A DNA stretch of 38,574 nucleotides from an uncultured Bacteroidia bacterium (GTDB taxonomy: Bacteria > Bacteroidota > Bacteroidia > Bacteroidales > UBA932): assembly GCA_902785065.1 (NCBI GenBank), contig CACZXH010000020.1:1-38574 (forward strand), in the 5' to 3' direction. Below are positions 23,178 through 31,275 of the stretch, one piece after another; the stretch's first letter is position 1; the number at the start of each line of letters is the position of its first letter. A program made the position numbers and the translations under genes. Under the pieces are notes generated by a model. It saw only the letters and a program-made list of their open reading frames with translations, searched no databases and was not told where the DNA came from.

Positions 23178-23894
23178 ATGGCGCTTTACAAGCACATTCC
23201 CAACACGATCACTTCCATGAACCTCCTCTCGGGGGTCATGGGAGTGATTTTCACTTTGGAGGGGCGCCTCGAGTGGGCCCTTCCCCTGATGCTCCTGGCG
23301 GCGGCCTTCGATTTCTGCGACGGCCTCGCCGCCCGGCTCCTCAACGCGCACTCCCCCATCGGCGGCGAACTGGACTCCCTGGCGGACGTCGTCAGTTTCG
23401 GCGTCCTGCCGGCCTTGATGCTGTACAAAGTCATGCCGGTAGACGCACCGGCTATCCTCCGGTACATCCCGCTGTTCGTCGCGGTGATGTCCGCCGTCCG
23501 ATTGGCAAAGTTCAATGTCGATGACCGCCAGACGCTGGATTTCCTCGGTCTGCCCACCCCTTCCTGCGCAATGGTCTGCGGCTCCCTGGCAACTTTCCTA
23601 TACGTGGCAGGCGGCATAGACGCTGGTGTCGCGGTCTGGCTCCTGGACGCGATTGCCATCGTCCTGGGCCTGCTCCTCGTGAGTGAGATCCCGATGTTCG
23701 GGATGAAAATCAAGAAAGGCCATAAGCTTCTGGATACGAAGCGTATAGCCTTTCTCATCCTGGCCGCGGCCTGCGTGCTGGCAGTCATACTGCTGAAGCA
23801 GCCCTGGAGCCTGGCCGTCCTGGCCGTGTTCTCGCTCTACGTGATCGAGAACCTTGTGGTCGCGCTGATCAATAGTTTTCGGCGCGGAGCATGA
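23178..23894 (+). CDS. pssA: CDP-diacylglycerol-serine O-phosphatidyltransferase
   Basis: The 238-residue integral membrane enzyme has the CDP-alcohol phosphotransferase motif spread over CDGLAARL, then [14 protein letters not shown], with the conserved Asp residues in place. Several hydrophobic segments follow. It makes phosphatidylserine from CDP-diacylglycerol and serine, the precursor of phosphatidylethanolamine. The start follows the aminopeptidase stop immediately. The 3' end overlaps the convergent rubrerythrin gene by 26 nt. Confidence 0.9.
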   Translation: MALYKHIPNTITSMNLLSGVMGVIFTLEGRLEWALPLMLLAAAFDFCDGLAARLLNAHSPIGGELDSLADVVSFGVLPALMLYKVMPVDAPAILRYIPLFVAVMSAVRLAKFNVDDRQTLDFLGLPTPSCAMVCGSLATFLYVAGGIDAGVAVWLLDAIAIVLGLLLVSEIPMFGMKIKKGHKLLDTKRIAFLILAAACVLAVILLKQPWSLAVLAVFSLYVIENLVVALINSFRRGA

Positions 23895-24408
23895 AGTAGC
23901 TCTTCGGGTGCTTGCACACCGGACAGAGTTCCGGCGCCTTCTTGCCGACCACGATGTGGCCGCAGTTGGAGCATTCCCAGATCATATCCTCCTCGCGGGA
24001 GAACACGATGCCGTCTTTGATGTTGCCTAAAAGCTTGCGGTAACGCTCTTCATGCGTCTTCTCTATGGCGCCGACCTTGGAGAAGAGGAAGGCGATGTCG
24101 TTGAAGCCCTCTTCCTTCGCTTCCTCGGCGAACTTGGCGTACATGTCGGTCCATTCGAAGTTCTCGCCGTCGGCGGCGTCCGCCAGGTTCACCTCCGTCG
24201 CGGGCACCTCGCCCCCATGAAGGTACTTGAACCAGATCTTGGCATGTTCCTTCTCGTTCTTGGCGGTTTCCTCGAAGAGGTTCGCAATCTGGACATAACC
24301 GTCCTTGCGGGCCTTTCCGGCATAATAGAGATACTTGGTGTGGGCCTGGGACTCGCCGGCGAAGGCGGTCTGGAGATTGGCCTCGGTCTTTGTTCCTTTC
24401 AGTTCCAT
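23869..24408 (-). CDS. Rubrerythrin
   Basis: The protein of 179 residues starts [20 protein letters not shown]. The ferritin-like diiron domain carries the E-x-x-H type motifs ([44 protein letters not shown]). A C-terminal rubredoxin-like domain has two CxxC pairs ([23 protein letters not shown]). It reduces hydrogen peroxide in anaerobes. The -7 box TAACTTTG (24448-24455) leaves a leader of about 39 nt. Longer in-frame extensions upstream cross this promoter and are rejected. Confidence 0.95.
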   Translation of the reverse strand: MELKGTKTEANLQTAFAGESQAHTKYLYYAGKARKDGYVQIANLFEETAKNEKEHAKIWFKYLHGGEVPATEVNLADAADGENFEWTDMYAKFAEEAKEEGFNDIAFLFSKVGAIEKTHEERYRKLLGNIKDGIVFSREEDMIWECSNCGHIVVGKKAPELCPVCKHPKSYFMLRAENY

Positions 24409-24447
24409 AATTCCGTTTATTGTTTGTATATTTGTGTCTGACAGATG

Positions 24448-24455
24448 CAAAGTTA
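24448..24455 (-). promoter_or_regulatory. -7 box of rubrerythrin
   Basis: TAACTTTG on the minus strand fits TAnnTTTG and gives a 39-nt leader. The 142-nt gap to the lysozyme gene also holds TATATTTG (+) at 24427-24434, which may or may not be used. Confidence 0.5.
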
Positions 24456-24550
24456 CGCATTTTCCTGACAGAAATGACGTTCCCGTGCAAGAAAAGTAAA
24501 TATTGCACATAATGCGCTGTCAATTATAGAGTAAAACTATTTTGTTATAG

Positions 24551-25363
24551 GTGGTAACAAAAAAGTTAACCCCTCAAAAAGGGAAAAAGTCGCCCCGAAA
24601 GCGGAAGAAAACGCGCAAAAGGAAGGTCAGCCCGTGGCTCGTTGCCGCCGGGCTGCTGCTGGTTGCTGCGGGCATCCTGTTCCCCTACATCCGCGGAGGC
24701 CGTTTTGCCTCGACCGGGGCCCGGATTCCCGACGGGGCGCATCAGTTCTGCGTGGACCTTTCCCATCACAATGACCGCATCGTCTGGGATTCCCTGAAGG
24801 TGGTCGTGGACCGGAGCGGCCATACCACCAAAGACCTGCTCCACGCGAAGAATATCTACCCCGTATCGACCGTCATCATCAAGGCGACCGAAGGCGAACG
24901 GATGGTGGACAAGCGGTTCGAGGAATACTGGACCGAGGCCGGGAAACGTGCATACACGCGTGGCGCCTACCACTTCTTCCGTTCCTCGAAAGACCCCCGG
25001 AAACAGGCCGAACGCTTCATCGCGACCGTCAAGCTCCGGCACAAGGACCTGCCCCCCGTCCTGGACATCGAAACCATGCACGCGGGCTGCTCCAAGGAGG
25101 AACTGAACCGGAAGGCGCTCGCCTGGCTGCAGGCCGTGGAAAAGCATTATGGGCGGAAACCCATTGTCTATACCTCCGATTCCTTTGCCCGCGACATCCT
25201 CTCTTCCGCCATCACCGCGCATTACCCCATGTGGATTGCCCGTTATAACAGAAAAGAGCCCCGTTTTTCCGGCTGGACCATGTGGCAGTTCACCGAAGAG
25301 GCCGTCGTGTACGGCGCCAACGGGGGTTATGTCGATCTCTCCGTCATCAAACAACAACCCTGA
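24551..25363 (+). CDS. GH25 lysozyme-type muramidase, membrane anchored
   Basis: The 270-residue protein has a very basic cytoplasmic tail (residues 4-25, almost all Lys/Arg) and one transmembrane segment (about 28-46). The GH25 barrel follows: FCVDLSHHNDRIVWD with the first catalytic Asp, then IIKATEGERMVDKRFE, RGAYHFFR, PPVLDIETM with the DxE pair, and TMWQFTEEAVVYG near the end. It would cleave peptidoglycan from the periplasmic side as a type II membrane protein. The start is GTG; an in-frame stop lies just upstream, so no earlier start exists. The broken S9 peptidase gene begins 1 nt after its stop. Confidence 0.87.
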   Translation: MVTKKLTPQKGKKSPRKRKKTRKRKVSPWLVAAGLLLVAAGILFPYIRGGRFASTGARIPDGAHQFCVDLSHHNDRIVWDSLKVVVDRSGHTTKDLLHAKNIYPVSTVIIKATEGERMVDKRFEEYWTEAGKRAYTRGAYHFFRSSKDPRKQAERFIATVKLRHKDLPPVLDIETMHAGCSKEELNRKALAWLQAVEKHYGRKPIVYTSDSFARDILSSAITAHYPMWIARYNRKEPRFSGWTMWQFTEEAVVYGANGGYVDLSVIKQQP

Positions 25364-25364
25364 T

Positions 25365-26483
25365 ATGAAACGAATCTTCCTCCTCGCCGCCCTTTTCGCC
25401 CTCTCCGGAGCGCTCTGGGCCCAGAAGAAACCCCTCGACCACGACGTGTACGACAGTTGGCAGGCGGTCAGTGGCACCGTCCTCTCCCCTTCCGGCAAAG
25501 TCATCTCCTATGCAGTCAACCCGCAGGAAGGCGACGGTACGCTCTTTATCCGGATGACCGAAAAGAAGGGTGCCCGCACCCTGGAGATTCCCCGGGGTTA
25601 CCAAGTCCGGCTCACGGATAATGACCGCTACGCCGTGTGCCTGATCAAGCCTGAATTCCAGAAGACACGGCGTGCCAGAATCAAGAAACTCACCGGGAAC
25701 AAACTCCCCCAGGACTCGCTCGCGGTCATCGACCTGACCTCCGGGACCATCATCCGTAAGTTCCCGAACGTCAAGTCTTTCCAGATGGGCCTGCACGCCA
25801 CGGAACGGTTTGCGTTCTCGACCGTCGACACCGCCTTCGTGAAGAAGGCCGACAAGGACCAGGGCACGACGGTCGCCGTCTATCGCTTTTCCGACGGGGG
25901 CCTGGACACCCTGCGCCGCATCGACAAGTTCGCCTTCTCCAAGGACGGCAGCACCCTGGGCCTGATCCAGAAAACGGACAAGAAACACTCTGTCGTAGGT
26001 TTTTATGCCGATGGCAAGGCGCGCATGTTCACGGACACCGCCACTTTCCATGCGGTGCCTGTCTTTAACGAGGAAGGCACGGAAGCCCTCTACCTGCAGG
26101 CGAAGGACACGGCATCTACCGGCAGCAAGCATGCCGCCCTGTGGCTGTACGACATCGTCCGGGACGAGGCGCGGGAGCTCGTGGCCGCCGACCAGCGCCG
26201 CAACATGCCCGAGAACTGGGGAGAAGAATGGTTCCATTTACGCGGGCATCCAGGAATACGTCCCTGTCAAGGATACCAATCTCGTCTCCTTCGAGACCGC
26301 CGGACTGGACATCTGGAAGTGGGATGCCGACGAGATTCCGCCGCGGATGAAGGCGAACCTCACGCGCGACAAACAGCGCACCTATCCCTGCCTGTATCAG
26401 GACGAAGGTCTCATCCCCTTCAACACCAACAAGGCGGACCGGCTGATCTTCACCGACAACTACGATGCGGATGTAATTCTTGA
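25365..26483 (+). CDS. 5' part of a frameshifted S9 (DPP-IV-like) peptidase
   Basis: The frame begins with a signal peptide (MKRIFLLAALFALSGALWAQ) and continues through the N-terminal beta-propeller, including VISYAVNPQEGDGTLFIR and a run to RNMPENWG at about 26217-26222. After that point the translated sequence in this frame (WFHLRGHPG) no longer matches the family and ends at a stop near 26483. The homologous sequence continues in the +1 frame from 26221. The gene is therefore broken, by a small out-of-frame deletion, an insertion or an assembly error. The 5' part would be an exported, non-catalytic fragment. It follows the lysozyme gene by 1 nt. Confidence 0.85.
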   Translation: MKRIFLLAALFALSGALWAQKKPLDHDVYDSWQAVSGTVLSPSGKVISYAVNPQEGDGTLFIRMTEKKGARTLEIPRGYQVRLTDNDRYAVCLIKPEFQKTRRARIKKLTGNKLPQDSLAVIDLTSGTIIRKFPNVKSFQMGLHATERFAFSTVDTAFVKKADKDQGTTVAVYRFSDGGLDTLRRIDKFAFSKDGSTLGLIQKTDKKHSVVGFYADGKARMFTDTATFHAVPVFNEEGTEALYLQAKDTASTGSKHAALWLYDIVRDEARELVAADQRRNMPENWGEEWFHLRGHPGIRPCQGYQSRLLRDRRTGHLEVGCRRDSAADEGEPHARQTAHLSLPVSGRRSHPLQHQQGGPADLHRQLRCGCNS

Positions 26484-28074
26484 AGTAAGTCCGGTCAATA
26501 CTGTTGAAAGCCAATGGAATACGCAGGGAGAATCCGTCCTTACCCTCATCTTCCCGGGCTCCGGCCGGCGGGTGGAAATCGCCCGCGGCGCCTATGAATC
26601 GGTGCAGCTCTCTCCCAAGGGGAAATACGCCATCTGGTGGGATTACAAGGAGCGCGCGTGGTTCGTCTATGACGTAGCCGCAGAGGAGATCCGCAATCTG
26701 ACCGGCGGTATAGACACGAACTTCTGGGACGAGCGGGACGACCATCCGATGCTGCCCGAGTCCTACGGCATCGCCGCCTGGACGAGGGATGACGAGAGCG
26801 TGATCCTGAACGACCGGTATGACCTCTGGCGTATCCACCTTTCCGACGGGAAAGCCGGCCGCCTGACCCAGGGGCGGGAACAGAAGCGGACCTACCGGTA
26901 CATCAGCACGAAGGACAGCGAGGAAGATCCGGGAATCGGCCCGGGTGAAACCATTTACCTGAGGGTCTTCGACGAGGTCACCAAGGAGAACGGCCTCGCT
27001 TCGTACCAAGTCGATCCGAAGAAACTGAATTTCAAGACCCTGGCCTTCGGCGGGTATACCTGGGATGGACTCAGGAAAGCGAAGAACGCGCCGGTGTTCG
27101 CCTACCAGAAGGGAAACCTTCAGGAGCAAATGGACCTGTACGTGACGGACTTCGGCAAGAACACGGAGAAGCTCACCGCCATCAACCCGCAGCAGAAGGA
27201 CTACAACTGGGCGACGGTTGAACTGTATCACTGGACCACCTTCGACGGCAAGACGATGGACGGTCTCCTGTACAAGCCGGAGGACTTCAACCCCGAGAAG
27301 AAGTACCCTGTGATGATCTATTTCTACGAGACCTACTCCGAGAACCTCTACAAGAACATCATCGTCCAGCCCAGCTGGTCCACGGTAAACCTGCTCTTCT
27401 ATGCGTCCAGGGGGTACATCGTGTTCGTCCCGGACATCGTCTATACGCCGGGCCTGCCGGGCCAGTCGGCCTACAACTGCATTGTGAGCGGTGCGGAGTC
27501 CTTGACGAAGTTCCCGTGGGTGGACAAGGACAACATGGCCATACAGGGCCAGAGCTGGGGCGGCTACCAGGTCGCCTGGCTCATCACCCGGACGAACATG
27601 TTCAAGGCGGCGGGCGCCGGGGCGCCGGTCTCCAACATGACATCGGCCTACGGCGGCATCCGCTGGGAATCCGGCATGAGCCGCCAGTTCCAGTACGAGC
27701 AGACGCAGTCCCGCATCGGCAAGGACCTCTGGAACGGACTCGAGCTGTACATGGAGAACTCTCCCCTCTTCCGGCTCCCGAACGTACAGACGCCGGTGCT
27801 GATCATGCACAATGACAATGACGGCGCCGTGCCGTGGTACCAGGGTATCGAAATGTTCATGGGCCTGCGCCGCCTCGGCAAGCCAGCCTGGCTGCTGGAA
27901 TACAACGACGAGGCGCACAACCTCCGCGAGCGCCGCAACCGCAAGGACCTGACGATCCGGCTCCAGCAGTTCTTCGACCACTACCTGAAGGGCGCCCCCG
28001 AACCCGCCTGGATGCGCGATGGCATCCCGACGATGAAGAAAGACTACTACTTCGGGTACGAGGAAGCGAAATAA
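26221..28074 (+). CDS. 3' part of the frameshifted S9 peptidase (catalytic domain)
   Basis: From EKNGSIYAGIQEYVPVKD onward the reading frame matches the second half of the propeller and the S9 catalytic domain. The serine lies in GQSWGGYQVAW, the Asp in NDNDGAVPWYQ and the His in YNDEAHNLRERRN, so the triad is intact. The first usable ATG in this frame is at 26347 (MKANLTRDKQ). Without the N-terminal part it lacks a signal peptide and part of the propeller, so it is probably inactive unless the shift is an artefact. Length of the joined protein would be close to 900 residues, slightly long for the family. Confidence 0.85.
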   Translation, partial: EKNGSIYAGIQEYVPVKDTNLVSFETAGLDIWKWDADEIPPRMKANLTRDKQRTYPCLYQDEGLIPFNTNKADRLIFTDNYDADVILEVSPVNTVESQWNTQGESVLTLIFPGSGRRVEIARGAYESVQLSPKGKYAIWWDYKERAWFVYDVAAEEIRNLTGGIDTNFWDERDDHPMLPESYGIAAWTRDDESVILNDRYDLWRIHLSDGKAGRLTQGREQKRTYRYISTKDSEEDPGIGPGETIYLRVFDEVTKENGLASYQVDPKKLNFKTLAFGGYTWDGLRKAKNAPVFAYQKGNLQEQMDLYVTDFGKNTEKLTAINPQQKDYNWATVELYHWTTFDGKTMDGLLYKPEDFNPEKKYPVMIYFYETYSENLYKNIIVQPSWSTVNLLFYASRGYIVFVPDIVYTPGLPGQSAYNCIVSGAESLTKFPWVDKDNMAIQGQSWGGYQVAWLITRTNMFKAAGAGAPVSNMTSAYGGIRWESGMSRQFQYEQTQSRIGKDLWNGLELYMENSPLFRLPNVQTPVLIMHNDNDGAVPWYQGIEMFMGLRRLGKPAWLLEYNDEAHNLRERRNRKDLTIRLQQFFDHYLKGAPEPAWMRDGIPTMKKDYYFGYEEAK

Positions 28075-28089
28075 ACATGAGAAAGGGCT

Positions 28090-28246
28090 GGAGGAAGGGA
28101 GTACCCTCTCGGAGGACTCCGCTTCGCTCCGGCCCCTCCCATTGTCTCCTGCGTCCCCGCCAAAGCGGGAACTTGTATCCAACGGGCCCCTCCCCCTACC
28201 CGTGTCCGAGGGTGGACACGCCTCCGAGAGGGTACTCCCTTCCTCC
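28090..28246. repeat. Palindromic element A, 157 bp, with 26-bp perfect terminal inverted repeats
   Basis: This lies in the gap between the S9 peptidase and the convergent radical SAM gene (28075-28245). The terminal arms 28090-28115 and 28221-28246 are perfect inverted repeats of 26 bp with the core GGGAGTACCCTC. Inside are a hairpin GTGTCC/GGACAC with loop GAGGGT (28202-28219), two CCCCTCCC blocks, a CGCTTCG block and a second hairpin with GCCAAAGC. The order of blocks matches element B in yggS. Apart from this element the gap holds nothing recognisable. The right end touches the stop codon of the radical SAM gene. Confidence 0.8.
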
Positions 28247-29316
28247 TAGACCATCTTCTTCAACAGACACTGGATCAGCTTGCCGTTCCCGTCGCGGAGG
28301 TGCATGCCGTTGCCGCGGCAGTATTTCCAGAAGCGGCAGGCGGCGCAGTCGTCCTTGTACATCCAGGAGCGGTCGCGGTAGGGCTGGAAACGGGTGTTCC
28401 AGACTTCCATGAAGTCGTCCTCGTAGATGTTACCCTGGTGGTAGTCCGCGCGGATGCTGGCGCAGGCCGAGATGGAGCCGTCGGCGAGGACGGAGCCCAC
28501 GTTGACGCCGGCCTGGCACATGTAGAAATGGTCGCGGACATCGCCTTCGTAATTGCCCAGGAAGCCTTCGCAGGCGAATTCCGCTTTGATGCGACCCTCT
28601 TTCCGGGTGGCTTTGATGAATTCCATCAGGCCGCGGAGTTCCTCGCCGGTGAGCTGCAGTTCAGGGTCCTGCGCGGCCCGTCCCACAGGAAAGACCGTAA
28701 ACAGCCGCCAGTCTTTGAGGCCCAGGCCGATGAGGTATTCCTTCAGTTCGTTCAAATGCGGGTAATTCCGCCGGTTCACGCAGGTGACGACGTCGAACGC
28801 GATGGCGCCGGAGTCGATGACCATCTTGATGGCGGCCGAGGCGCGCTGGAAGGAGCCGAGGACGCCCCGCATCCAGTCGTGGTCCGCCTCCAGGCCGTCC
28901 AGGCTGATGGTCATCGCGCGGAGGCCGCTCTGCAGGAGGCGCCGGTAGCGCTCCGGCGTCAGGCCCCAGCCGTTCGTGACCATGCCCCAGGGGAACTCTT
29001 TCTCATACATCATGCGGCCGCAGGCTTCCAGGTCGGGCCGCATCAGCGGCTCGCCGCCGGTGACATTGATCATCACTTGGTGCGGGTCTGTCGCAGCGCG
29101 CACGCTGTCCAGAACCTTGGCGAAATCCGCCATCGGCATATCCTTGACTGAGGCCGTCTGCTTGCAGTCGCTGCCGCAGTGGCGGCAATGGTGGTTGCAG
29201 CGGAGGGTGCACTCCCAAAAAAGCTGCCGGAGCGGATGTGATGCAATCACATCATCCTGCAGCTTCTTCGTGATATCCAGCGCAATACGGCGCCTGAACG
29301 AAAGTCTTTCTTCCAT
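28246..29316 (-). CDS. Radical SAM/SPASM-type protein of the lipoprotein-associated family
   Basis: The 356-residue enzyme has the radical SAM CxxxCxxC cluster motif in WECTLRCNHHCRHCGSDCKQ, then VTGGEPLMRPDL. A C-terminal SPASM-like Cys-rich region includes CASIRADYH, CAACRFWKYCRG and a final Cys in IQCLLKKM. From memory it resembles the Bacteroidales family TIGR04133, which co-occurs with a lipoprotein family (TIGR04134). That match is by memory of the family, not a search. The upstream gene, sharing one base (TAATG), encodes a lipoprotein of that kind, and a second small lipoprotein precedes it. Its substrate is unknown; modification of these lipoproteins is only an idea. Confidence 0.87.
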   Translation of the reverse strand: MEERLSFRRRIALDITKKLQDDVIASHPLRQLFWECTLRCNHHCRHCGSDCKQTASVKDMPMADFAKVLDSVRAATDPHQVMINVTGGEPLMRPDLEACGRMMYEKEFPWGMVTNGWGLTPERYRRLLQSGLRAMTISLDGLEADHDWMRGVLGSFQRASAAIKMVIDSGAIAFDVVTCVNRRNYPHLNELKEYLIGLGLKDWRLFTVFPVGRAAQDPELQLTGEELRGLMEFIKATRKEGRIKAEFACEGFLGNYEGDVRDHFYMCQAGVNVGSVLADGSISACASIRADYHQGNIYEDDFMEVWNTRFQPYRDRSWMYKDDCAACRFWKYCRGNGMHLRDGNGKLIQCLLKKMV

Positions 29317-29795
29317 TATTCTTCCTCTTCCAGGACGGCATCGGCCTGGATGGTGTATTCACCGGAATACCAATGCTTGTCGCCCTGTCTTGTCCGCTTG
29401 ATGTCCAATTCCGAGGCCGTAAGGACCTTCGTCTTGAAAGTGCCATGGGCAGTTCCGTCCACGTCCTCGAACTTGACGGCGGAACCTTTTGCCTCGTCCG
29501 GCCAGCTGTGTTTCAGCCGTTCTTTCTCGAAATGCCCCCGGGCGTCCGAATAGAGGGTGTCGCTATCCCATTTCTGTTGCTCTTCCGGAACATCCGGATG
29601 CGGTGTGAATACGACACGGATGCCTTCGATTCCCTTTCCATTCGCATCTTTCACGTCACCGACCAGTTTGAAGTCGGCATTGGGACATCCATACTCAGTC
29701 CGGAAGATCCCGAGCTTCCCGCATCCGGTAAATCCCAGCAGGCCCATGAGCAAGCCCAGCAGCCATTTCCATCCTTTTCCAAGTGCAGCTTTCAT
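29316..29795 (-). CDS. Radical SAM-associated lipoprotein
   Basis: The 159-residue protein has a signal peptide with lipobox LLGFTGC. A motif EYGCPNADFKLVGDV follows, then a carboxypeptidase-regulatory/transthyretin-like beta sandwich (GKGIEGIRVVFTPH, DTLYSDARGHFEKE). This matches what I recall of TIGR04134, the putative lipoprotein paired with radical SAM proteins in Bacteroides and Porphyromonas. The stop shares one base with the radical SAM start. It lies 2 nt after the smaller lipoprotein gene. The mature region has one internal Cys besides the lipidated one, in EYGCP. Confidence 0.82.
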   Translation of the reverse strand: MKAALGKGWKWLLGLLMGLLGFTGCGKLGIFRTEYGCPNADFKLVGDVKDANGKGIEGIRVVFTPHPDVPEEQQKWDSDTLYSDARGHFEKERLKHSWPDEAKGSAVKFEDVDGTAHGTFKTKVLTASELDIKRTRQGDKHWYSGEYTIQADAVLEEEE

Positions 29796-29797
29796 CG

Positions 29798-30073
29798 CTA
29801 TTCCGTTTTTGTCGATTCCTTGTTCTCCAGGTCGATCTTCTTGAACTGGCCCGGAGGGACGCCGTACATCAGCTTGGCCGGCGGCATGTCGCCGGGATTC
29901 GGATTGGGCAACGGACGGAAAAGGGTTGACGTGTCCGGAATCGGAATCACCCGGATACTGTCCAAGTCCAGAGAAGAAGCCCGGCGCGGACGGAGCCGGG
30001 GGCTGCAGGACGAGAATCCCAGCAGGCCCAGAAGCCCGATCGCAAACAGCCATCTGATACGGTCCTTTTTCAT
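29798..30073 (-). CDS. Second small lipoprotein of the radical SAM operon
   Basis: The 91-residue protein starts MKKDRIRWLFAIGLLGLLGFSSC, a signal peptide with a lipobox nearly identical in its LLGLLGF core to that of the next gene. The mature part is Pro-rich (IPIPDTSTLFRPLPNPNPGD) and holds LMYGVPPGQFK, which echoes the EYG.P motif of its neighbour. No enzyme-like domain is visible. A GTG 9 nt upstream is another possible start. It heads the three-gene operon, which ends with the radical SAM gene. Confidence 0.78.
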   Translation of the reverse strand: MKKDRIRWLFAIGLLGLLGFSSCSPRLRPRRASSLDLDSIRVIPIPDTSTLFRPLPNPNPGDMPPAKLMYGVPPGQFKKIDLENKESTKTE

Positions 30074-30123
30074 AATCTGCACTTTAAATCCCTATCCTGC
30101 AAAAATCTTGCACAAGTGAACAG

Positions 30124-31275
30124 TCATTTTTTCAATTCCGCGATCATCGCCTCGGCGACGGCGTCGGAAGCCCCGGTTCCGCCCAGTTTTTCCCGGACCT
30201 CGGCATAATCGGCGGCCATCCGGGCACGGTAGTTCCCGTCCTCCAGCAGGCGCTGGACTTCCACGACGAGGTTCTCCCCCGTCAGGTAGTTCTGCAGCAG
30301 TTCCTTGAAGGCAGGACGGTCGATGACGAGGTTCGCCAAACTGATGTATTTGATCTTGAGAATGATCCGGCCAACCAGGTAAGTAAGCCAGGCGATCTTG
30401 TACCCCACGACCTGGGGCGTGCCGATGAGGGCGGCCTCCAGCGAGGCCGTGCCGGAATTGATGACGGCCGCCCGCGCGTGGCGGAGGACGCCGTAGGTAT
30501 CGCCGGAGACCAGATGGACATACTCCGGAATCGTACCGTAATCCGCCGGCGTCCGTCCCGGCGCCGCGGCGATAATGAACTGATAATCAGCGTATTGAGG
30601 CATTTTGTGCAGCCGGGCGGCAAAGTCCGTAAGCACCGGCATCATCGTCTTGATCTCTCCGCTTCGGGAACCGGCGAGGAGGGCTATGAAAGGCTTGTCA
30701 GAAAGCCCGTGCCGGGTCAGGAACGCCTCCCGAGGCTCCTGCAGGGCCGGAGAACGGTCCACCGCATCGATGAGCGGATTGCCTTTGTAGATGAAATCGA
30801 CGCCTTTCCGGCGGAAATAGTCAATCTCGAAGGGAAAGACGATGAAGAGCCTGTCGACATAGGCCTTCAGCTTCTTGATCCGGCTTTCGCGCGAGGCCCA
30901 TACCTTCGGGGCGATGTACCAGAAGACCTTGAAACCGGCCTTGTGGGCGAACTCGGCAATCCGGAAATTGAAGCCGGGATAGTCGATGAGGACCACCACG
31001 TCCGGCTTCCAGGCCAGGATGTCCTCTTCGCAGGAGCGGACCCGCTTGAGCAGTTTCCGCGCCTGGACGAACACCTCCCAGATGCCCATCACGGCTCCTT
31101 CCCGATAGTCGCGCACGAGGCCGCTCCCCTGCTGGTTCTCCTGGTAAACCGCGTCCATGAGCCCGCCGCCCCAGAAGCGGATGTCCGCCTCAGGGTCGCG
31201 CGCATACAGGCCGCGCATCAGGTTGGAACCGTGCAGGTCGCCGGACGCCTCGCCGGCTATCAGGTAGTATTTCAT
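30124..31275 (-). CDS. lpxB: Lipid-A-disaccharide synthase
   Basis: The 383-residue glycosyltransferase has the family start YYLIAGEASGDLHGSNLMR, then FWGGGLMDAV, VVLIDYPGFNFR, YIAPKVWASRESRI and, in the second half, LLAGSRSGEIKTMMPVL and NSGTASLEAALIGTPQVVGYK. It joins UDP-2,3-diacylglucosamine and lipid X to form the lipid A disaccharide at the inner membrane. The start overlaps the surE stop by 4 nt (ATGA), a pairing common in Bacteroidales. It ends 49 nt before the start of the lipoprotein/radical SAM operon on the same strand. Confidence 0.95.
   Translation of the reverse strand: MKYYLIAGEASGDLHGSNLMRGLYARDPEADIRFWGGGLMDAVYQENQQGSGLVRDYREGAVMGIWEVFVQARKLLKRVRSCEEDILAWKPDVVVLIDYPGFNFRIAEFAHKAGFKVFWYIAPKVWASRESRIKKLKAYVDRLFIVFPFEIDYFRRKGVDFIYKGNPLIDAVDRSPALQEPREAFLTRHGLSDKPFIALLAGSRSGEIKTMMPVLTDFAARLHKMPQYADYQFIIAAAPGRTPADYGTIPEYVHLVSGDTYGVLRHARAAVINSGTASLEAALIGTPQVVGYKIAWLTYLVGRIILKIKYISLANLVIDRPAFKELLQNYLTGENLVVEVQRLLEDGNYRARMAADYAEVREKLGGTGASDAVAEAMIAELKK

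Noticed and set aside
24427-24434. TATATTTG (+) as the promoter of the lysozyme gene
   Set aside because: It matches the consensus, but it leaves a 116-nt leader and lies within the rubrerythrin leader. Support is too weak to call it.
26116-28074. Programmed frameshifting in the S9 peptidase
   Set aside because: No slippery heptamer or following structured element is evident at 26211-26230. Residues appear to be missing, so a deletion or assembly error is simpler.
28090-28246. CRISPR array or attachment site at the repeat-rich gap
   Set aside because: There is one pair of inverted arms and no regularly spaced direct repeats. No tRNA, integrase or cas gene is nearby.
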